A stretch of 64,000 nt of DNA from CPC320 sp002684375 (GTDB lineage: Bacteria > Pseudomonadota > Alphaproteobacteria > Rhodobacterales > Rhodobacteraceae): the NCBI GenBank assembly GCA_965662545.1, contig CBFIHZ010000015.1:20112-84111 (forward strand), written 5' to 3'. Under the pieces are notes generated by a model, which saw only the letters and a program-made list of their open reading frames with translations, had not been told where the DNA came from and searched no databases. Of the stretch, positions 35,774 to 45,403 are shown piece by piece. Position 1 is the stretch's first letter. Every line of letters begins with the position of its first letter. A program made the position numbers and the translations under genes.

Positions 35774-36955
35774 ATGTCCCGTCAAAACTATATATTCACC
35801 TCTGAATCTGTTTCAGAGGGCCACCCCGATAAGTTGTGCGACCGCATTTCTGATGCTGTGCTTGATGCCTTTCTTAAAGAAGAGCCCGAGGCGCGGGTGG
35901 CCTGCGAAACATTTGCCACAACCAACCGGGTGGTGATTGGCGGGGAAGTCGGTTTGTCCTCAAGGGAGAAACTCACCGAGTATATGCAGAGTATTGAGGC
36001 GATCGCGCGGGAATGCATCAAAGACATCGGCTATGAGCAGGATAAGTTCCATCATGCCACTTGCGAGGTGACAAACCTTTTGCATGAACAATCGGCGCAT
36101 ATCGCACAGGGTGTCGATGCGTCGGGTCCCAAAGACGAAGGCGCCGGTGATCAGGGGATCATGTTTGGTTATGCGACCAACGAGACCGAGCATTTGATGC
36201 CGGCACCGATCCAATATGCCCATGCCATTCTGCGGCGCTTGGCCGAGGTGCGCAAAGACGGCACCGAGCCCAGCCTGCGACCCGATGCAAAATCTCAGCT
36301 GTCGGTGATTTATGAAAATGGCAAACCGGTAGGTGTCAGTTCGATCGTGCTGTCAACCCAGCACGCAGATGTCAGCCAGACCAGCGATGATATTCGCGCC
36401 ATTGTCGAGCCCTATATCCGCGACGTGTTGCCATCTGATTGGATTACCGAAGCCACCGAATGGTGGGTGAACCCAACGGGGGTCTTTGTCATTGGCGGGC
36501 CCGACGGGGACGCCGGCCTGACCGGTCGCAAGATTATCGTCGACACCTATGGTGGGGCCGCACCGCATGGCGGTGGGGCGTTTTCCGGCAAGGATCCGAC
36601 CAAGGTGGATCGCTCGGCGGCTTATGCGGCGCGCTATCTGGCAAAGAACGTCGTCGCCGCTGGGATGGCTGAACGCTGTACGATTCAGCTGAGCTATGCG
36701 ATTGGCGTGTCGAAACCGCTGTCGATCTATGCCGATACGCACGGCACTGGCGAGTTGGATGCCGCCGAGATCGAACGCGCCGTTGCCAGTTGTATGGATT
36801 TGACCCCGCGTGGTATTCGAGAGCATTTGCAGATGAATAAACCGATCTATCAGCGCACAGCGGCCTATGGTCATTTTGGTCGTGCACCGGAAGAAGACGG
36901 CGGCTTCAGCTGGGAACGCACGGATTTGGCTGAAAAACTGCGGGCGGCTGTTTAG
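35774..36955 (+). CDS. metK: S-adenosylmethionine synthetase
   Basis: A 393-residue enzyme making SAM from methionine and ATP. Family landmarks are ESVSEGHPDKLCDRISDAVLD (substrate and metal site), GAGDQGIMFGYA, and GGGAFSGKDPTKVDRSAAYAARY. It is directly preceded by a SAM/SAH riboswitch, indicating feedback control by its product. Confidence 0.97.
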   Translation: MSRQNYIFTSESVSEGHPDKLCDRISDAVLDAFLKEEPEARVACETFATTNRVVIGGEVGLSSREKLTEYMQSIEAIARECIKDIGYEQDKFHHATCEVTNLLHEQSAHIAQGVDASGPKDEGAGDQGIMFGYATNETEHLMPAPIQYAHAILRRLAEVRKDGTEPSLRPDAKSQLSVIYENGKPVGVSSIVLSTQHADVSQTSDDIRAIVEPYIRDVLPSDWITEATEWWVNPTGVFVIGGPDGDAGLTGRKIIVDTYGGAAPHGGGAFSGKDPTKVDRSAAYAARYLAKNVVAAGMAERCTIQLSYAIGVSKPLSIYADTHGTGELDAAEIERAVASCMDLTPRGIREHLQMNKPIYQRTAAYGHFGRAPEEDGGFSWERTDLAEKLRAAV

Positions 36956-37127
36956 TTGCCCCAATCTGAGGTCCATCAGTTTGGCCGCAAACGATTCGCT
37001 TTTTTGCTCTAGAAAAAAGATAGCGTTTTGTTCTTGCGCGCCGTAACTGGTTCTTTTGATGTCGTCTTACCATGGGCATTCTTCGTGTGTATTGAACCTG
37101 CGCGGCCAAGCGGGTAAAGCCCTGTCC

Positions 37128-37841
37128 ATGACCAAAGACACGCATCCCTCTGGCGCCCCTTGGCGAAATTTTTATGGTCGTTTCAAAGGCAAATCTCTGC
37201 GACCTGCGCAGGAAATTTACCTGCGCGAAGATCTGCAGGCCCTCTCGCCCGGAGCGGTCTCTTGGGAGGACAATCCAACCCGCAAATTACTGGATCTTGA
37301 GAGAATGTTTGACGGGCGGGATGTGTGGTTGGAAATCGGCTTTGGCGGAGGTGAGCATCTGGTGCATCAGGCGCTGCAAAATCCAGATGTTGGCATTATT
37401 GGCTGCGAACCGTTTATCAATGGGGTGGCCATGCTCCTTGGCAAAGTCCGCGAATCTGGGGTGCGCAACCTGCGTATCTATCCCGGTGATGTGCGCAATA
37501 TGTTCGACATTTTGCCACCCGCGAGCATTGACCGGGGGTTTTTGCTCTATCCTGACCCTTGGCCCAAAACACGCCACCACCGTCGGCGGTTCGTCACGCC
37601 GGAATATCTGCAGCCGCTGGCCAAGGTGATCAAACCCGGGGCGATGTTTCGCGTGGCGACTGATATACCTGATTATGTACGCCAGACGCTGGAACAGGTC
37701 CCGCGGCATGGATTCGATTGGTTAGCCCAGGCGCCTGCCGATTGGCGTCAGCCTTGGCCGGACTGGATTTCGACGCGGTATGAGCAAAAGGCGCTGCGTG
37801 AAGACCGCGTGCCGCATTATCTGAGTTTTCGGCGCCGCTAG
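37128..37841 (+). CDS. trmB: tRNA (guanine-46-N7)-methyltransferase
   Basis: A 237-residue SAM-dependent methyltransferase. The SAM-binding loop is VWLEIGFGGGEHL. The catalytic/PDPWPK-type motif is FLLYPDPWPKTRHHRRRF. The start at 37128 (MTKDTHPSGAPWRNFYGR) is preferred over the open frame from 37056. Confidence 0.93.
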   Translation: MTKDTHPSGAPWRNFYGRFKGKSLRPAQEIYLREDLQALSPGAVSWEDNPTRKLLDLERMFDGRDVWLEIGFGGGEHLVHQALQNPDVGIIGCEPFINGVAMLLGKVRESGVRNLRIYPGDVRNMFDILPPASIDRGFLLYPDPWPKTRHHRRRFVTPEYLQPLAKVIKPGAMFRVATDIPDYVRQTLEQVPRHGFDWLAQAPADWRQPWPDWISTRYEQKALREDRVPHYLSFRRR

Positions 37842-37891
37842 ACGCGCCGTATCCTGTGCGGTATCAGCACAGACGAAGAGGAGTTCTAAAG

Positions 37892-39241
37892 ATGTCCAGC
37901 ACTGGTATGCCGATTGTAATGTCATCACAAAAATGTGGGCCGCTGACCGGAGAGGCGCATGTTCCGGGTGATAAATCGATTTCGCACCGCGCGTTGATAC
38001 TGGGCGCTTTGGCGGTCGGCGAGACCAAAATTACCGGCCTTCTGGAGGGTGAGGATGTGCTGGACACCGCTAAGGCAATGCGCGCATTTGGCGCTGAAGT
38101 TATTGATCACGGCGGTGGCACATGGTCGGTGCATGGCGTTGGTGTTGGCGGGTTTGCTGAGCCCGAGCAGGTGATTGATTGTGGCAATTCCGGCACCGGA
38201 GTGCGCCTGATAATGGGGGCGATGGCCACCACGCCAATCACCGCGACCTTCACGGGTGATGCCAGTTTGAATAAACGGCCAATGGCGCGGGTTACCGACC
38301 CCATCCAAACCTTGGGTGCGCAGGCATATGGCCGTGCGGGCGGACGTCTGCCTATGACCATTGTGGGTGCCGCAGATCCAGTGCCGCCGCGCTATACCGT
38401 GCCGATGCCGTCCGCTCAGGTGAAATCAGCGGTGTTACTTGCGGGGCTGAACGCCCCGGGCGATACTGTGGTGATTGAGAAAGAGGCGACCCGCGATCAT
38501 ACCGAGCGGATGCTGTCGGGCTTTGGGGCAACGATTACCACTGAGGAAACCAACGAGGGGCGGGTGATAACGCTTGTGGGCCAGCCCGAATTGCAGCCGC
38601 AAGTGATTGTGGTGCCGCGCGATCCCTCCTCGGCTGCATTTCCGGTCTGTGCGGCGCTGATCACCGAAGGCTCTGACGTTGTCATCCCGAACATTGGCTT
38701 GAACCCGACGCGGGCAGGGCTTTTCACCACTCTGCGTGAGATGGGCGCTGATCTGAGCTATGAGAACCCACGCGAGGAGGGGGGCGAACCGGTCGCGGAT
38801 TTGCGCGCACGCTATTCGCCAGCCATGCAGGGCATCGAGGTCCCGCCAGAGCGTGCGGCATCGATGATCGATGAATACCCCATCCTGTCGGTGGTTGCTG
38901 CGTTTGCCAAGGGCACGACAGCCATGCGTGGGGTGAAAGAACTTAGGGTGAAAGAAAGCGATCGGATCGAGGCGATGGCGTCTGGTTTGCGGGCCAATGG
39001 TGTTGAGGTCGAGGATGGGCCTGATTGGTGGATCGTGCATGGTAAGGGCATGGGGCAGGTTCCTGGTGGGTCGCGCTGTGACACGCATCTCGACCACCGT
39101 ATCGCGATGTCATTTTTAATTTTGGGCATGGCATCGCAAGCGCCTGTCAGCATTGACGACGGCAGCCCAATTGCCACATCTTTTCCGATTTTTGAGACGC
39201 TAATGGCGTCTTTGGGCGCAAAAATTACCCGTCTGCCGTGA
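37892..39241 (+). CDS. aroA: EPSP synthase (5-enolpyruvylshikimate-3-phosphate synthase)
   Basis: A 449-residue shikimate-pathway enzyme. The PEP/shikimate-3-phosphate residues are in VPGDKSISHRALILGALA, DCGNSGTGVRLIMG, and the C-terminal KESDRIEAMASGLRANG. SASMIDEYPILSVVAAFA also fits. The N-terminal GDKSISHRA form and the length resemble class II-like alphaproteobacterial enzymes, but class is not decided here. The start at 37892 follows GAGGAG. Confidence 0.95.
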   Translation: MSSTGMPIVMSSQKCGPLTGEAHVPGDKSISHRALILGALAVGETKITGLLEGEDVLDTAKAMRAFGAEVIDHGGGTWSVHGVGVGGFAEPEQVIDCGNSGTGVRLIMGAMATTPITATFTGDASLNKRPMARVTDPIQTLGAQAYGRAGGRLPMTIVGAADPVPPRYTVPMPSAQVKSAVLLAGLNAPGDTVVIEKEATRDHTERMLSGFGATITTEETNEGRVITLVGQPELQPQVIVVPRDPSSAAFPVCAALITEGSDVVIPNIGLNPTRAGLFTTLREMGADLSYENPREEGGEPVADLRARYSPAMQGIEVPPERAASMIDEYPILSVVAAFAKGTTAMRGVKELRVKESDRIEAMASGLRANGVEVEDGPDWWIVHGKGMGQVPGGSRCDTHLDHRIAMSFLILGMASQAPVSIDDGSPIATSFPIFETLMASLGAKITRLP

Positions 39242-39311
39242 CGGTATTAGAATTTACAAACCAACTCAGCATTGGCCATCAGCTTGTGCCGCCGCTCTGC
39301 AGGAGACTTAG

Positions 39312-39947
39312 ATGAGTTTTACCGTTGCGATTGATGGGCCGGCAGCAGCGGGTAAGGGTACCTTGGCCAAACAACTCGCTGCGCATTTTAGTATGGCCCA
39401 TCTGGATACGGGATTGTTGTACCGCGCGGTGGCGCGCCAGGTGCTGGCAGGCAGCGATCCAGTGGCGGCGGCGGTGTCATTGCAGGCTGAAGATCTTGAT
39501 CCAACGGGTCTTTACACACCCGAGGTGGCGCAGCAGGCCAGTCGGGTGGCCGTTCTTGCCGAGGTGCGCTCGGCGCTGGTGGCCTTTCAACGCAACTTTG
39601 CCCAGCGCGCGGAGGGGGCGGTATTGGATGGCCGTGATATTGGTACGGTGATCTGTTGTGATGCCGAGGTAAAACTGTTTGTGACAGCGCGCGCCGAAGT
39701 GCGCGCCGAGCGACGGTATCTTGAACTCAAAGCCAAGGGGGCAGACGTCAGCCGTGCGCAGGTTCTGGCAGATGTCAACGAACGCGATGCCCGTGATCAG
39801 GGTCGCAAAGAGGCGCCATTGCGTGCGGCGTCAGATGCAATCGTGATTGATACCTCTGATTTGAGTGTTGAGGCGGCATTGGATCTTGCGATCGCCGAAG
39901 TGGCGCAAAAATGGACTTTTGGCGAAAGTCGTGACCATAAAAGTTAG
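39312..39947 (+). CDS. cmk: Cytidylate kinase
   Basis: A 211-residue (d)CMP kinase. The P-loop is AIDGPAAAGKGTLAKQL, the CMP-binding segment is LDTGLLYRAVAR, and the conserved LDGRDIGTVICCDAEVKLFVTA follows. In related genomes it is commonly followed by rpsA. Here the next gene is an unrelated aldolase on the other strand, so a rearrangement or insertion border lies just downstream. Confidence 0.94.
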   Translation: MSFTVAIDGPAAAGKGTLAKQLAAHFSMAHLDTGLLYRAVARQVLAGSDPVAAAVSLQAEDLDPTGLYTPEVAQQASRVAVLAEVRSALVAFQRNFAQRAEGAVLDGRDIGTVICCDAEVKLFVTARAEVRAERRYLELKAKGADVSRAQVLADVNERDARDQGRKEAPLRAASDAIVIDTSDLSVEAALDLAIAEVAQKWTFGESRDHKS

Positions 39948-40317
39948 ACGGTTTTTCCCGGACGAAATGGCATATTTAACTGCGCTGCCTCGTTCAAATG
40001 ACCAGTGCATTTAACACGATCAACACTATTGCATTCATCCGTAAAATTCGCGTTTGTGTTCCTAACTGAATAGCAATCAGACTGTATGGAAAATTGCTTT
40101 GTGCTAGAAAGTTTGTGCTGTGCTTGCCACTCTGGATTTTACGAACAAAGCCATAACCGCTGGGATTTTCATACCCTAAAGCTTGACGACGGTCACTGTA
40201 AACGGCTTACTCTCCAAGAGATGGACCCGTCTGAGCGCCTGAGCGACTACGTGTGTGTCCTGCCCTGCATTGTGCTTAGAGCTTGGAACGCGACCACAGT
40301 GAGACTTGATCGAGACC
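39948..40317. other. Intergenic at the border of the catabolic island
   Basis: No gene is recognised. The open frame on the plus strand lacks motifs and runs into the aldolase gene antisense. This gap lies where synteny with the usual cmk-rpsA order breaks; no attachment-site repeat, tRNA or integrase is visible. Confidence 0.4.
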
Positions 40318-40983
40318 TCACGCGCCAAGTGCGGCCTTTTCGTCAGCATTTGTGCCAAATTGCGGCAGATCTGCGACTGACTTGCCGTGCGCGGCCATCA
40401 AAGTGTCACGCACATAGGCGATATGGGCGGTTTCTTCGATAATTTCAGCCAGATACTGCGCTTTCATCAAAGTTGTGCCCACACCAATTGTGCCGTGGTT
40501 CGCCAACACCGCCGCGACAATTTCAGGGTCTTGGAAGATAGGGCTGATTTCCCTGTCGGTCTGTGGGCCCCCCATTGGCGACAGGGGGATCAACGGCATG
40601 CGCCCAATTTTTTCAATCGTTTGCACGGTCAGGCATGGGATTTCCAGACCGGCGCTGGCATAGCCTGTGGCCCAGGGGCTGTGGCAATGCACGACCGCGC
40701 GAATATCGTCACGGATACGATAGAGATCAAGGTGAAAGCCCAGGTCTTTGGACGGCTTGAAAGGGCCGTCTTCGATTGTGCCGTCCAGATGGACCACTTG
40801 CAGATTGTCACGGGTGCATTCGTTAAACCCGATGCCTGAGGGCTTAATCACAATGGCATCGATGGTGTCGAGCCGAACCGACAGGTTGCCGCCAGCATTG
40901 GTTTGTAGTCGCAAGTCAAAGCATCGTTTTGCGGTGGCAATCAGGGCGTCTTTTTTAGCAGTCAAATCAGTTGGTATGCTCAT
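40318..40983 (-). CDS. Class II aldolase/adducin-family protein (small form)
   Basis: A 221-residue member of the fuculose-phosphate aldolase fold. Metal ligands are visible: His-x-His in RAVVHCHSPWATGYA, and a third His in VAAVLANHGTIGVGTTL. The N-terminal GNLSVRLDTIDAIVIKPSGIG is the phosphate-binding loop. Its start overlaps the end of the Tm-1-like gene by 4 bases, so it is the last gene of the leftward operon. It probably cleaves or decarboxylates a short sugar phosphate or keto acid. Confidence 0.88.
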   Translation of the reverse strand: MSIPTDLTAKKDALIATAKRCFDLRLQTNAGGNLSVRLDTIDAIVIKPSGIGFNECTRDNLQVVHLDGTIEDGPFKPSKDLGFHLDLYRIRDDIRAVVHCHSPWATGYASAGLEIPCLTVQTIEKIGRMPLIPLSPMGGPQTDREISPIFQDPEIVAAVLANHGTIGVGTTLMKAQYLAEIIEETAHIAYVRDTLMAAHGKSVADLPQFGTNADEKAALGA

Positions 40984-42131
40984 AGAAATTGGTCCAATGT
41001 CAGCGTTTTCAGTACAGTTATAATTTTGTCAGTGACGGCGGGGGCAGAGATGTGCTCAGGCAAGATATGAAGCGCAATCTCGGCCTTCAGCTTACTGCGC
41101 GCCACATCGAGAAAGATCTGGCGCAGTTCTGGGTCTTCGATTGCGCCGCCAAGACAGTCTTGATGGGAAAACCCTCCCATCGGCACGATTAGCGCGCGAG
41201 GCCCGGTCGCGTTATTTAAGGCGTCGATCAATTTGGACGCCATCTGTGTCATTTCATCCGGATTCAGTTTTGCGTGGGTGAAATAAGTTGAATGAGCATA
41301 GTGCGGGCGTTGCAGGTAGTTTGAGGGAACGAGAGCGGCTGCTCCCAGTCCAAGAAAATTTAACCCTCCGGGCAGGACAATGCGCGGAAGCGCCCCCGCT
41401 GATGTAAACCTGCCTGCCATTGGCACGTGATCGCCTGTGAGCTCTAGTCTGGTCAACTCATGCGGGGTAAGGTCAATGATCGCATGAAAAGCCCCTTGGT
41501 TGGCAAAGCGTGTAAAGGCTGCGCCGCCATAGCCGTTCGAATGAAACACGGTCGTCTCTTGTCCGCGTTGGCCAAGCCGTTTGACCAATGGTGCGACTGC
41601 GGCCTCAGTTGCGCCCATGGCCGTAATGCCAACCGAGGATACAGGCGGGTCGGCATCGTGTGTGCGTGTGCTGCTGCAAAGGCCGACGGTCATGGCGGCC
41701 GTGTTGTCCAAAACTTGGCGCAAAGTGGCGTTGAGTCCGCAGATATCGGCCAGAGTTGGCACTAAAATGATCGAATTATCTGCAATGGCACCGCGTGGAT
41801 CAAACGGCAGAGTGGTCACCAGCAGCTTGGGGAAGGTAACGGGCAGGGCGCGCAGTACCTGTAAAATCACCTCGCCACCGGTTCCGCCCCCAATGCCAAT
41901 AGTGACGTCTGTATTGGTCTCAACCGCTGCGGCAACATCATCCCAAACCCGCGCAACGGTGGCTTGCATAGCGGCAATTTTATCGCTTCCCCCGAGGGTT
42001 TTTCCGCCTGTTTCCAGTGATATATCAATCGTGCGCACTGTCGCGCCATGATCGGTGAGGCGCCGGGTTAGATACGCGGCTTCGTCTGCTTTGGTCGCAA
42101 GGGTCGCCAAGAGCAAAACGGTTCCGGTCAT
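40980..42131 (-). CDS. Tm-1-like ATP-binding (UPF0261) protein
   Basis: A 383-residue protein matching the N-terminal domain of the plant Tm-1 resistance protein and the bacterial UPF0261 family. Glycine-rich nucleotide-binding segments are DVTIGIGGGTGGEVILQVLRALP and SVGITAMGATEAAVAP. In many genomes the family pairs with a TIM-barrel PEP-hydrolase-like protein, which is absent here. The biochemical role in bacteria is uncertain. Operon position between the permeases and an aldolase suggests a part in sugar-acid breakdown. Confidence 0.85.
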   Translation of the reverse strand: MTGTVLLLATLATKADEAAYLTRRLTDHGATVRTIDISLETGGKTLGGSDKIAAMQATVARVWDDVAAAVETNTDVTIGIGGGTGGEVILQVLRALPVTFPKLLVTTLPFDPRGAIADNSIILVPTLADICGLNATLRQVLDNTAAMTVGLCSSTRTHDADPPVSSVGITAMGATEAAVAPLVKRLGQRGQETTVFHSNGYGGAAFTRFANQGAFHAIIDLTPHELTRLELTGDHVPMAGRFTSAGALPRIVLPGGLNFLGLGAAALVPSNYLQRPHYAHSTYFTHAKLNPDEMTQMASKLIDALNNATGPRALIVPMGGFSHQDCLGGAIEDPELRQIFLDVARSKLKAEIALHILPEHISAPAVTDKIITVLKTLTLDQFL

Positions 42132-42135
42132 TTGT

Positions 42136-43065
42136 CTAGCCTTTTACTGCGCCAGCGGTCATGCCGGTGATGATTTGCCGGGATGCGAACAGTGTAAAGA
42201 TAATCGGTGGAATGGCCAGCAGCATGCCAGTGGCCATGATGACCCCCCATTCGACATTGAATTCTGACATATTATTCACGATTAAAATCGGCACGGTTTT
42301 TGTGTCCCGGTCCGATAGGGCTGAGGCTAGTAAATATTCGTTCCAAGCAATACGAAACGTAAAGATTGCTGCGGCGGCAAGTCCGGGTTTGATCAGGGGA
42401 AGAACAATTTGGAAAAAGACCTGAAAAGGCCCCGCACCATCCACCCGCGCCGCCTCTTCCAAGCTGCGCGGCACCTGCACGATAAAACTTTGTAAAATCC
42501 AGATCACAAATGGCAGGTTCATTGCGACATAAATCAAGATGATACCAGAATGTGTTCCGGCCAGACAAATATCACCACGCCCCCCGAAGGTGTCGCGGAT
42601 CAGTTCACCCAGCCAGAACTTTTTGCTGATGCAAAACTCGTTATTCCAAAGACCAAAAACGGGCACCAACAAAACAGCAGGGGGCACCATGCGCACCATC
42701 AATGTCGTTAATGATGCCGTATCGCGCCCCATAAATCGAAACCGCACCAATGCGTAGGCGGCCATGCACCCGATGATCAGGGTCAGTGCCGTAGACACCA
42801 GTGCGATGATTAAAGAATTTACAAACGCACCGCCAAATTTCAGAGCACAGAAGTCTAGGTGCTCGGGTTCGTACCACAAGACATCGCAAAGTGCGGTTTC
42901 ATAATTCTGGATCGTTGGCAAAAATAACAATCCCGAGGTGCCCCCGATAATGTCGACATCCAGTTTAAACGAATTGGTGAACATCAACACAATGGGTCCC
43001 ACAGCCATGAAAATCAGGGCGACCAGCAAGGCATAAAAGGCAGGGTTTTGACGGTCGTGATCCAT
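42136..43065 (-). CDS. Sugar ABC transporter permease (MalG-type)
   Basis: A 309-residue inner-membrane permease with six predicted helices. The EAA-loop that docks the ATPase is in SLEEAARVDGAGPFQVFFQIVLPLIKPG. It is the second permease of a carbohydrate uptake system, coupled 3 bases after the first. The unusually long periplasmic loop near residues 40-80 contains NYETALCDVLWYEPEHLDF. Confidence 0.9.
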   Translation of the reverse strand: MDHDRQNPAFYALLVALIFMAVGPIVLMFTNSFKLDVDIIGGTSGLLFLPTIQNYETALCDVLWYEPEHLDFCALKFGGAFVNSLIIALVSTALTLIIGCMAAYALVRFRFMGRDTASLTTLMVRMVPPAVLLVPVFGLWNNEFCISKKFWLGELIRDTFGGRGDICLAGTHSGIILIYVAMNLPFVIWILQSFIVQVPRSLEEAARVDGAGPFQVFFQIVLPLIKPGLAAAAIFTFRIAWNEYLLASALSDRDTKTVPILIVNNMSEFNVEWGVIMATGMLLAIPPIIFTLFASRQIITGMTAGAVKG

Positions 43066-43068
43066 GGT

Positions 43069-43980
43069 CTAGCCTTCTTCTTGGATTTGGCGGGCTTGCC
43101 GCGCAGCGCGGGCTTCTTGCAAGCGGGTTATGGCAAACATCCCCAAGGTTAGAATTAACAAAAGGAGTAGCAGATAATTTGACATGGCGGCTGCAACGCC
43201 CAATTCGCGAAATTCTGTTGCGGTGCGTGAAATGCGCAGTGCGATAATTTCGGTGGACAGGCCGGGGCCGCCTTCGGTCATGACCAAAATTACCTCCAAG
43301 ACCTTAAATGCATCAATGAGACGCAAAAGCCCAGTTACAATAAGCACCGGCATCATCAGTGGCAGCTTGATGTATCTGATCTGCTGCCATCCGGTAGCAC
43401 CATCGATCTTGGCTGCCTCTAAAGCGGAGCGGGGCAGGGATTGTAACGCCGCTAGTGATAAAATGAAAATAAACGGGGTCCATTGCCAGATATCAGCGAT
43501 AATCACAGACAATAGCGCGTGCTGTCCGAGCCAATCTACGCTCTCAAACCCCATGGATTTCAGGGTTTTGTTAATCGTCCCAACCGTGGGGTGGTACATA
43601 TAGCGCCACATCAAGCCAACAACCACGGGTGCAATCATCATCGGCAGGATAAATAATGTGCGCAGTACCGACATGCCCCGAATGTTGCGGTCCAGCAGCA
43701 AAGCCAAGCCAACACCGATCGCAAGTTCCGCTGTGACCACCGCAAAAGCAAACGTCAAGGTGACAGACAGGCTTTCCCGAAAGGCAGGGTCAAAGAATAG
43801 CGTGATATAGTTTTTAAGGCCTACAAATTCAGTTTCAGAAATATTTTGGCTGGGGTCCCAAGCTCGAAACGACCCATAAATCATATACGCAAGCGGGTAG
43901 AGTAACGCCAGACCCATAATAATGGCAGCGGGAGCCATGAACACATAAGGTGTCATCCGGTTTAAATTTTGGGCTTTCAC
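43069..43980 (-). CDS. Sugar ABC transporter permease (MalF-type)
   Basis: A 303-residue permease with six predicted helices. The EAA-loop motif is SALEAAKIDGATGWQQIRYIKLPLMMPV. It pairs with the MalG-type permease and with the UgpC-type ATPase encoded upstream in the operon. An intercistronic hairpin separates it from the upstream binding-protein gene. Confidence 0.9.
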   Translation of the reverse strand: MKAQNLNRMTPYVFMAPAAIIMGLALLYPLAYMIYGSFRAWDPSQNISETEFVGLKNYITLFFDPAFRESLSVTLTFAFAVVTAELAIGVGLALLLDRNIRGMSVLRTLFILPMMIAPVVVGLMWRYMYHPTVGTINKTLKSMGFESVDWLGQHALLSVIIADIWQWTPFIFILSLAALQSLPRSALEAAKIDGATGWQQIRYIKLPLMMPVLIVTGLLRLIDAFKVLEVILVMTEGGPGLSTEIIALRISRTATEFRELGVAAAMSNYLLLLLLILTLGMFAITRLQEARAARQARQIQEEG

Positions 43981-44004
43981 ATCATGCTCCGACTATTGGG
44001 GATT

Positions 44005-44031
44005 GCGCGACCCGCAGGGATCGGGTCGCGC
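44005..44031 (-). terminator. Intercistronic hairpin after the binding-protein gene
   Basis: A perfect 9-base-pair stem (GCGCGACCC 44005-44013 with GGGTCGCGC 44023-44031) and a 9-base loop lie between the binding-protein stop and the first permease. No T-run follows on the minus strand. It is more likely an mRNA-stabilising or partial-termination element that raises binding-protein output over the permeases, as is common in ABC operons. Confidence 0.6.
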
Positions 44032-44042
44032 TGTGGATAGGA

Positions 44043-45371
44043 TTACTGCCAGGTGTAGTACCCAGCTTCTTCCATTACGCCTCTGGTGCGTTCTGCGACG
44101 CCGTCCAAGGCGTCCTGGACATCCAGGCCTTCGGTCAGAACTTTGGATAGCGTGGTGCCCAGATCGGCGTTGATCTTGCCCCAAACAGGGATAATTGGAC
44201 GCCAGTCAGGGTCCGCGTGCTTCAGCGCTTCGCCAAATGTTGCCATATGTGGAAACTTGGCGTTCACATCCGCATCAGCGTGAGTCGAGAAGCGTGACGG
44301 GTTTCCGCCTGCCATCGCAACCAGTTTGTCGCCGGTCTTTGAGGTCAACCATTGCATCAACAAAAACGCGGCTTCTTTGTTTTCAGCGTTCTTTGGGATG
44401 CCGATGCCAAAACCGCCAGTTTGCGAACCGCGGCGCACACCCTCGGGGTGCATGGCCCAACCAACTTTACCGACAACTTTTGATTTACTTGCATCGTCGA
44501 TTTGACCCGCAACAACTGTGGTGTCCAGAAACATTGCAGTGTCGCCGTTTAGAAATGAGCCAAGCGCTTCACCAAACCCAAACGAAGCTGCACCCTCGGG
44601 ACCACAATCAACGATTTGCTTCAATGCATTTGCGGCTTGAACACCAGCTTCATTGTTTACAATTGGGTTCCAAGCGTCGTCAAAGATACGTCCGCCCAAA
44701 GGCGCAAGATGCAACAAAAACGCGTGGGCTGCGTGGTGTCCAGACGCCGCACGCGACGACAGGCCGCCCATGCCTGGCTCAAGCTGAGGAATTTTGCAGG
44801 CGATGTCCAACATTTCTGCGTAGGTTTCAGGAACGCTCAGCCCATGTTTTTCAAAGATGTCCTTGCGATACCCAAGAACAGATGTTTCCGAGCCATAAGG
44901 CATTCCAAACAGTGATCCGGTTTTGCCTTGTAGATAGCCTTTGTTGCCGCCGGCAAAACCAATGTTGTAGACATAGCCGTCAATAAGATCATCTGCATCG
45001 TAAGATGGATCGGCCAGTTTCGGGTTCATGAAATAACGCGCAAGATTTTCAAGCTGGTCTGCATAGACATAGTCTGCCTTAGAAAACACAACATAAGCGA
45101 TCAGGTCATAGTCACCTTCGTCCTGACCCAATTCCAAAGTCTGGCGTTCCCGCATTTTGAGATAGGGCAATTGGTCGACTTCGACTTCGATCCCGGTCTC
45201 TTTAGTGAATTCCGGTAAGATTTTCATCACTGCATTATAGTGGGGGTGTGCTGGAAAATTGACTACCAAAGTCGTGCCGTCATAGGCATCATACGGCCCG
45301 GCTATGGCCGCACTCGCGACGGTAAGAGCGGTTGAGGCCCCCAAGGCCATGCGTTTGAGTTTTTTTAACAT
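44043..45371 (-). CDS. Extracellular sugar-binding protein (family 1)
   Basis: A 442-residue periplasmic binding protein. It has a signal peptide (MLKKLKRMALGASTALTVAS, cleavage probably after AAIAG) and then a typical family-1 fold: TLVVNFPAHPHYNAVMKILPEFTKETGIEVEVDQ. It delivers an unknown sugar-like ligand to the permeases encoded downstream. Confidence 0.9.
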   Translation of the reverse strand: MLKKLKRMALGASTALTVASAAIAGPYDAYDGTTLVVNFPAHPHYNAVMKILPEFTKETGIEVEVDQLPYLKMRERQTLELGQDEGDYDLIAYVVFSKADYVYADQLENLARYFMNPKLADPSYDADDLIDGYVYNIGFAGGNKGYLQGKTGSLFGMPYGSETSVLGYRKDIFEKHGLSVPETYAEMLDIACKIPQLEPGMGGLSSRAASGHHAAHAFLLHLAPLGGRIFDDAWNPIVNNEAGVQAANALKQIVDCGPEGAASFGFGEALGSFLNGDTAMFLDTTVVAGQIDDASKSKVVGKVGWAMHPEGVRRGSQTGGFGIGIPKNAENKEAAFLLMQWLTSKTGDKLVAMAGGNPSRFSTHADADVNAKFPHMATFGEALKHADPDWRPIIPVWGKINADLGTTLSKVLTEGLDVQDALDGVAERTRGVMEEAGYYTWQ

Positions 45372-45403
45372 AGGTTATCCTCCCATAATCAATAAAGGCG
45401 GCG

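Noticed and set aside
40086..40442. 118-codon open frame after cmk
   Set aside because: Composition is not protein-like and it runs antisense into the aldolase gene.
40791..40804. 14-base match (TGGACCACTTGCAG) to the hairpin at 5203-5216
   Set aside because: It lies inside the coding sequence of the aldolase, without the palindrome, and is probably chance.
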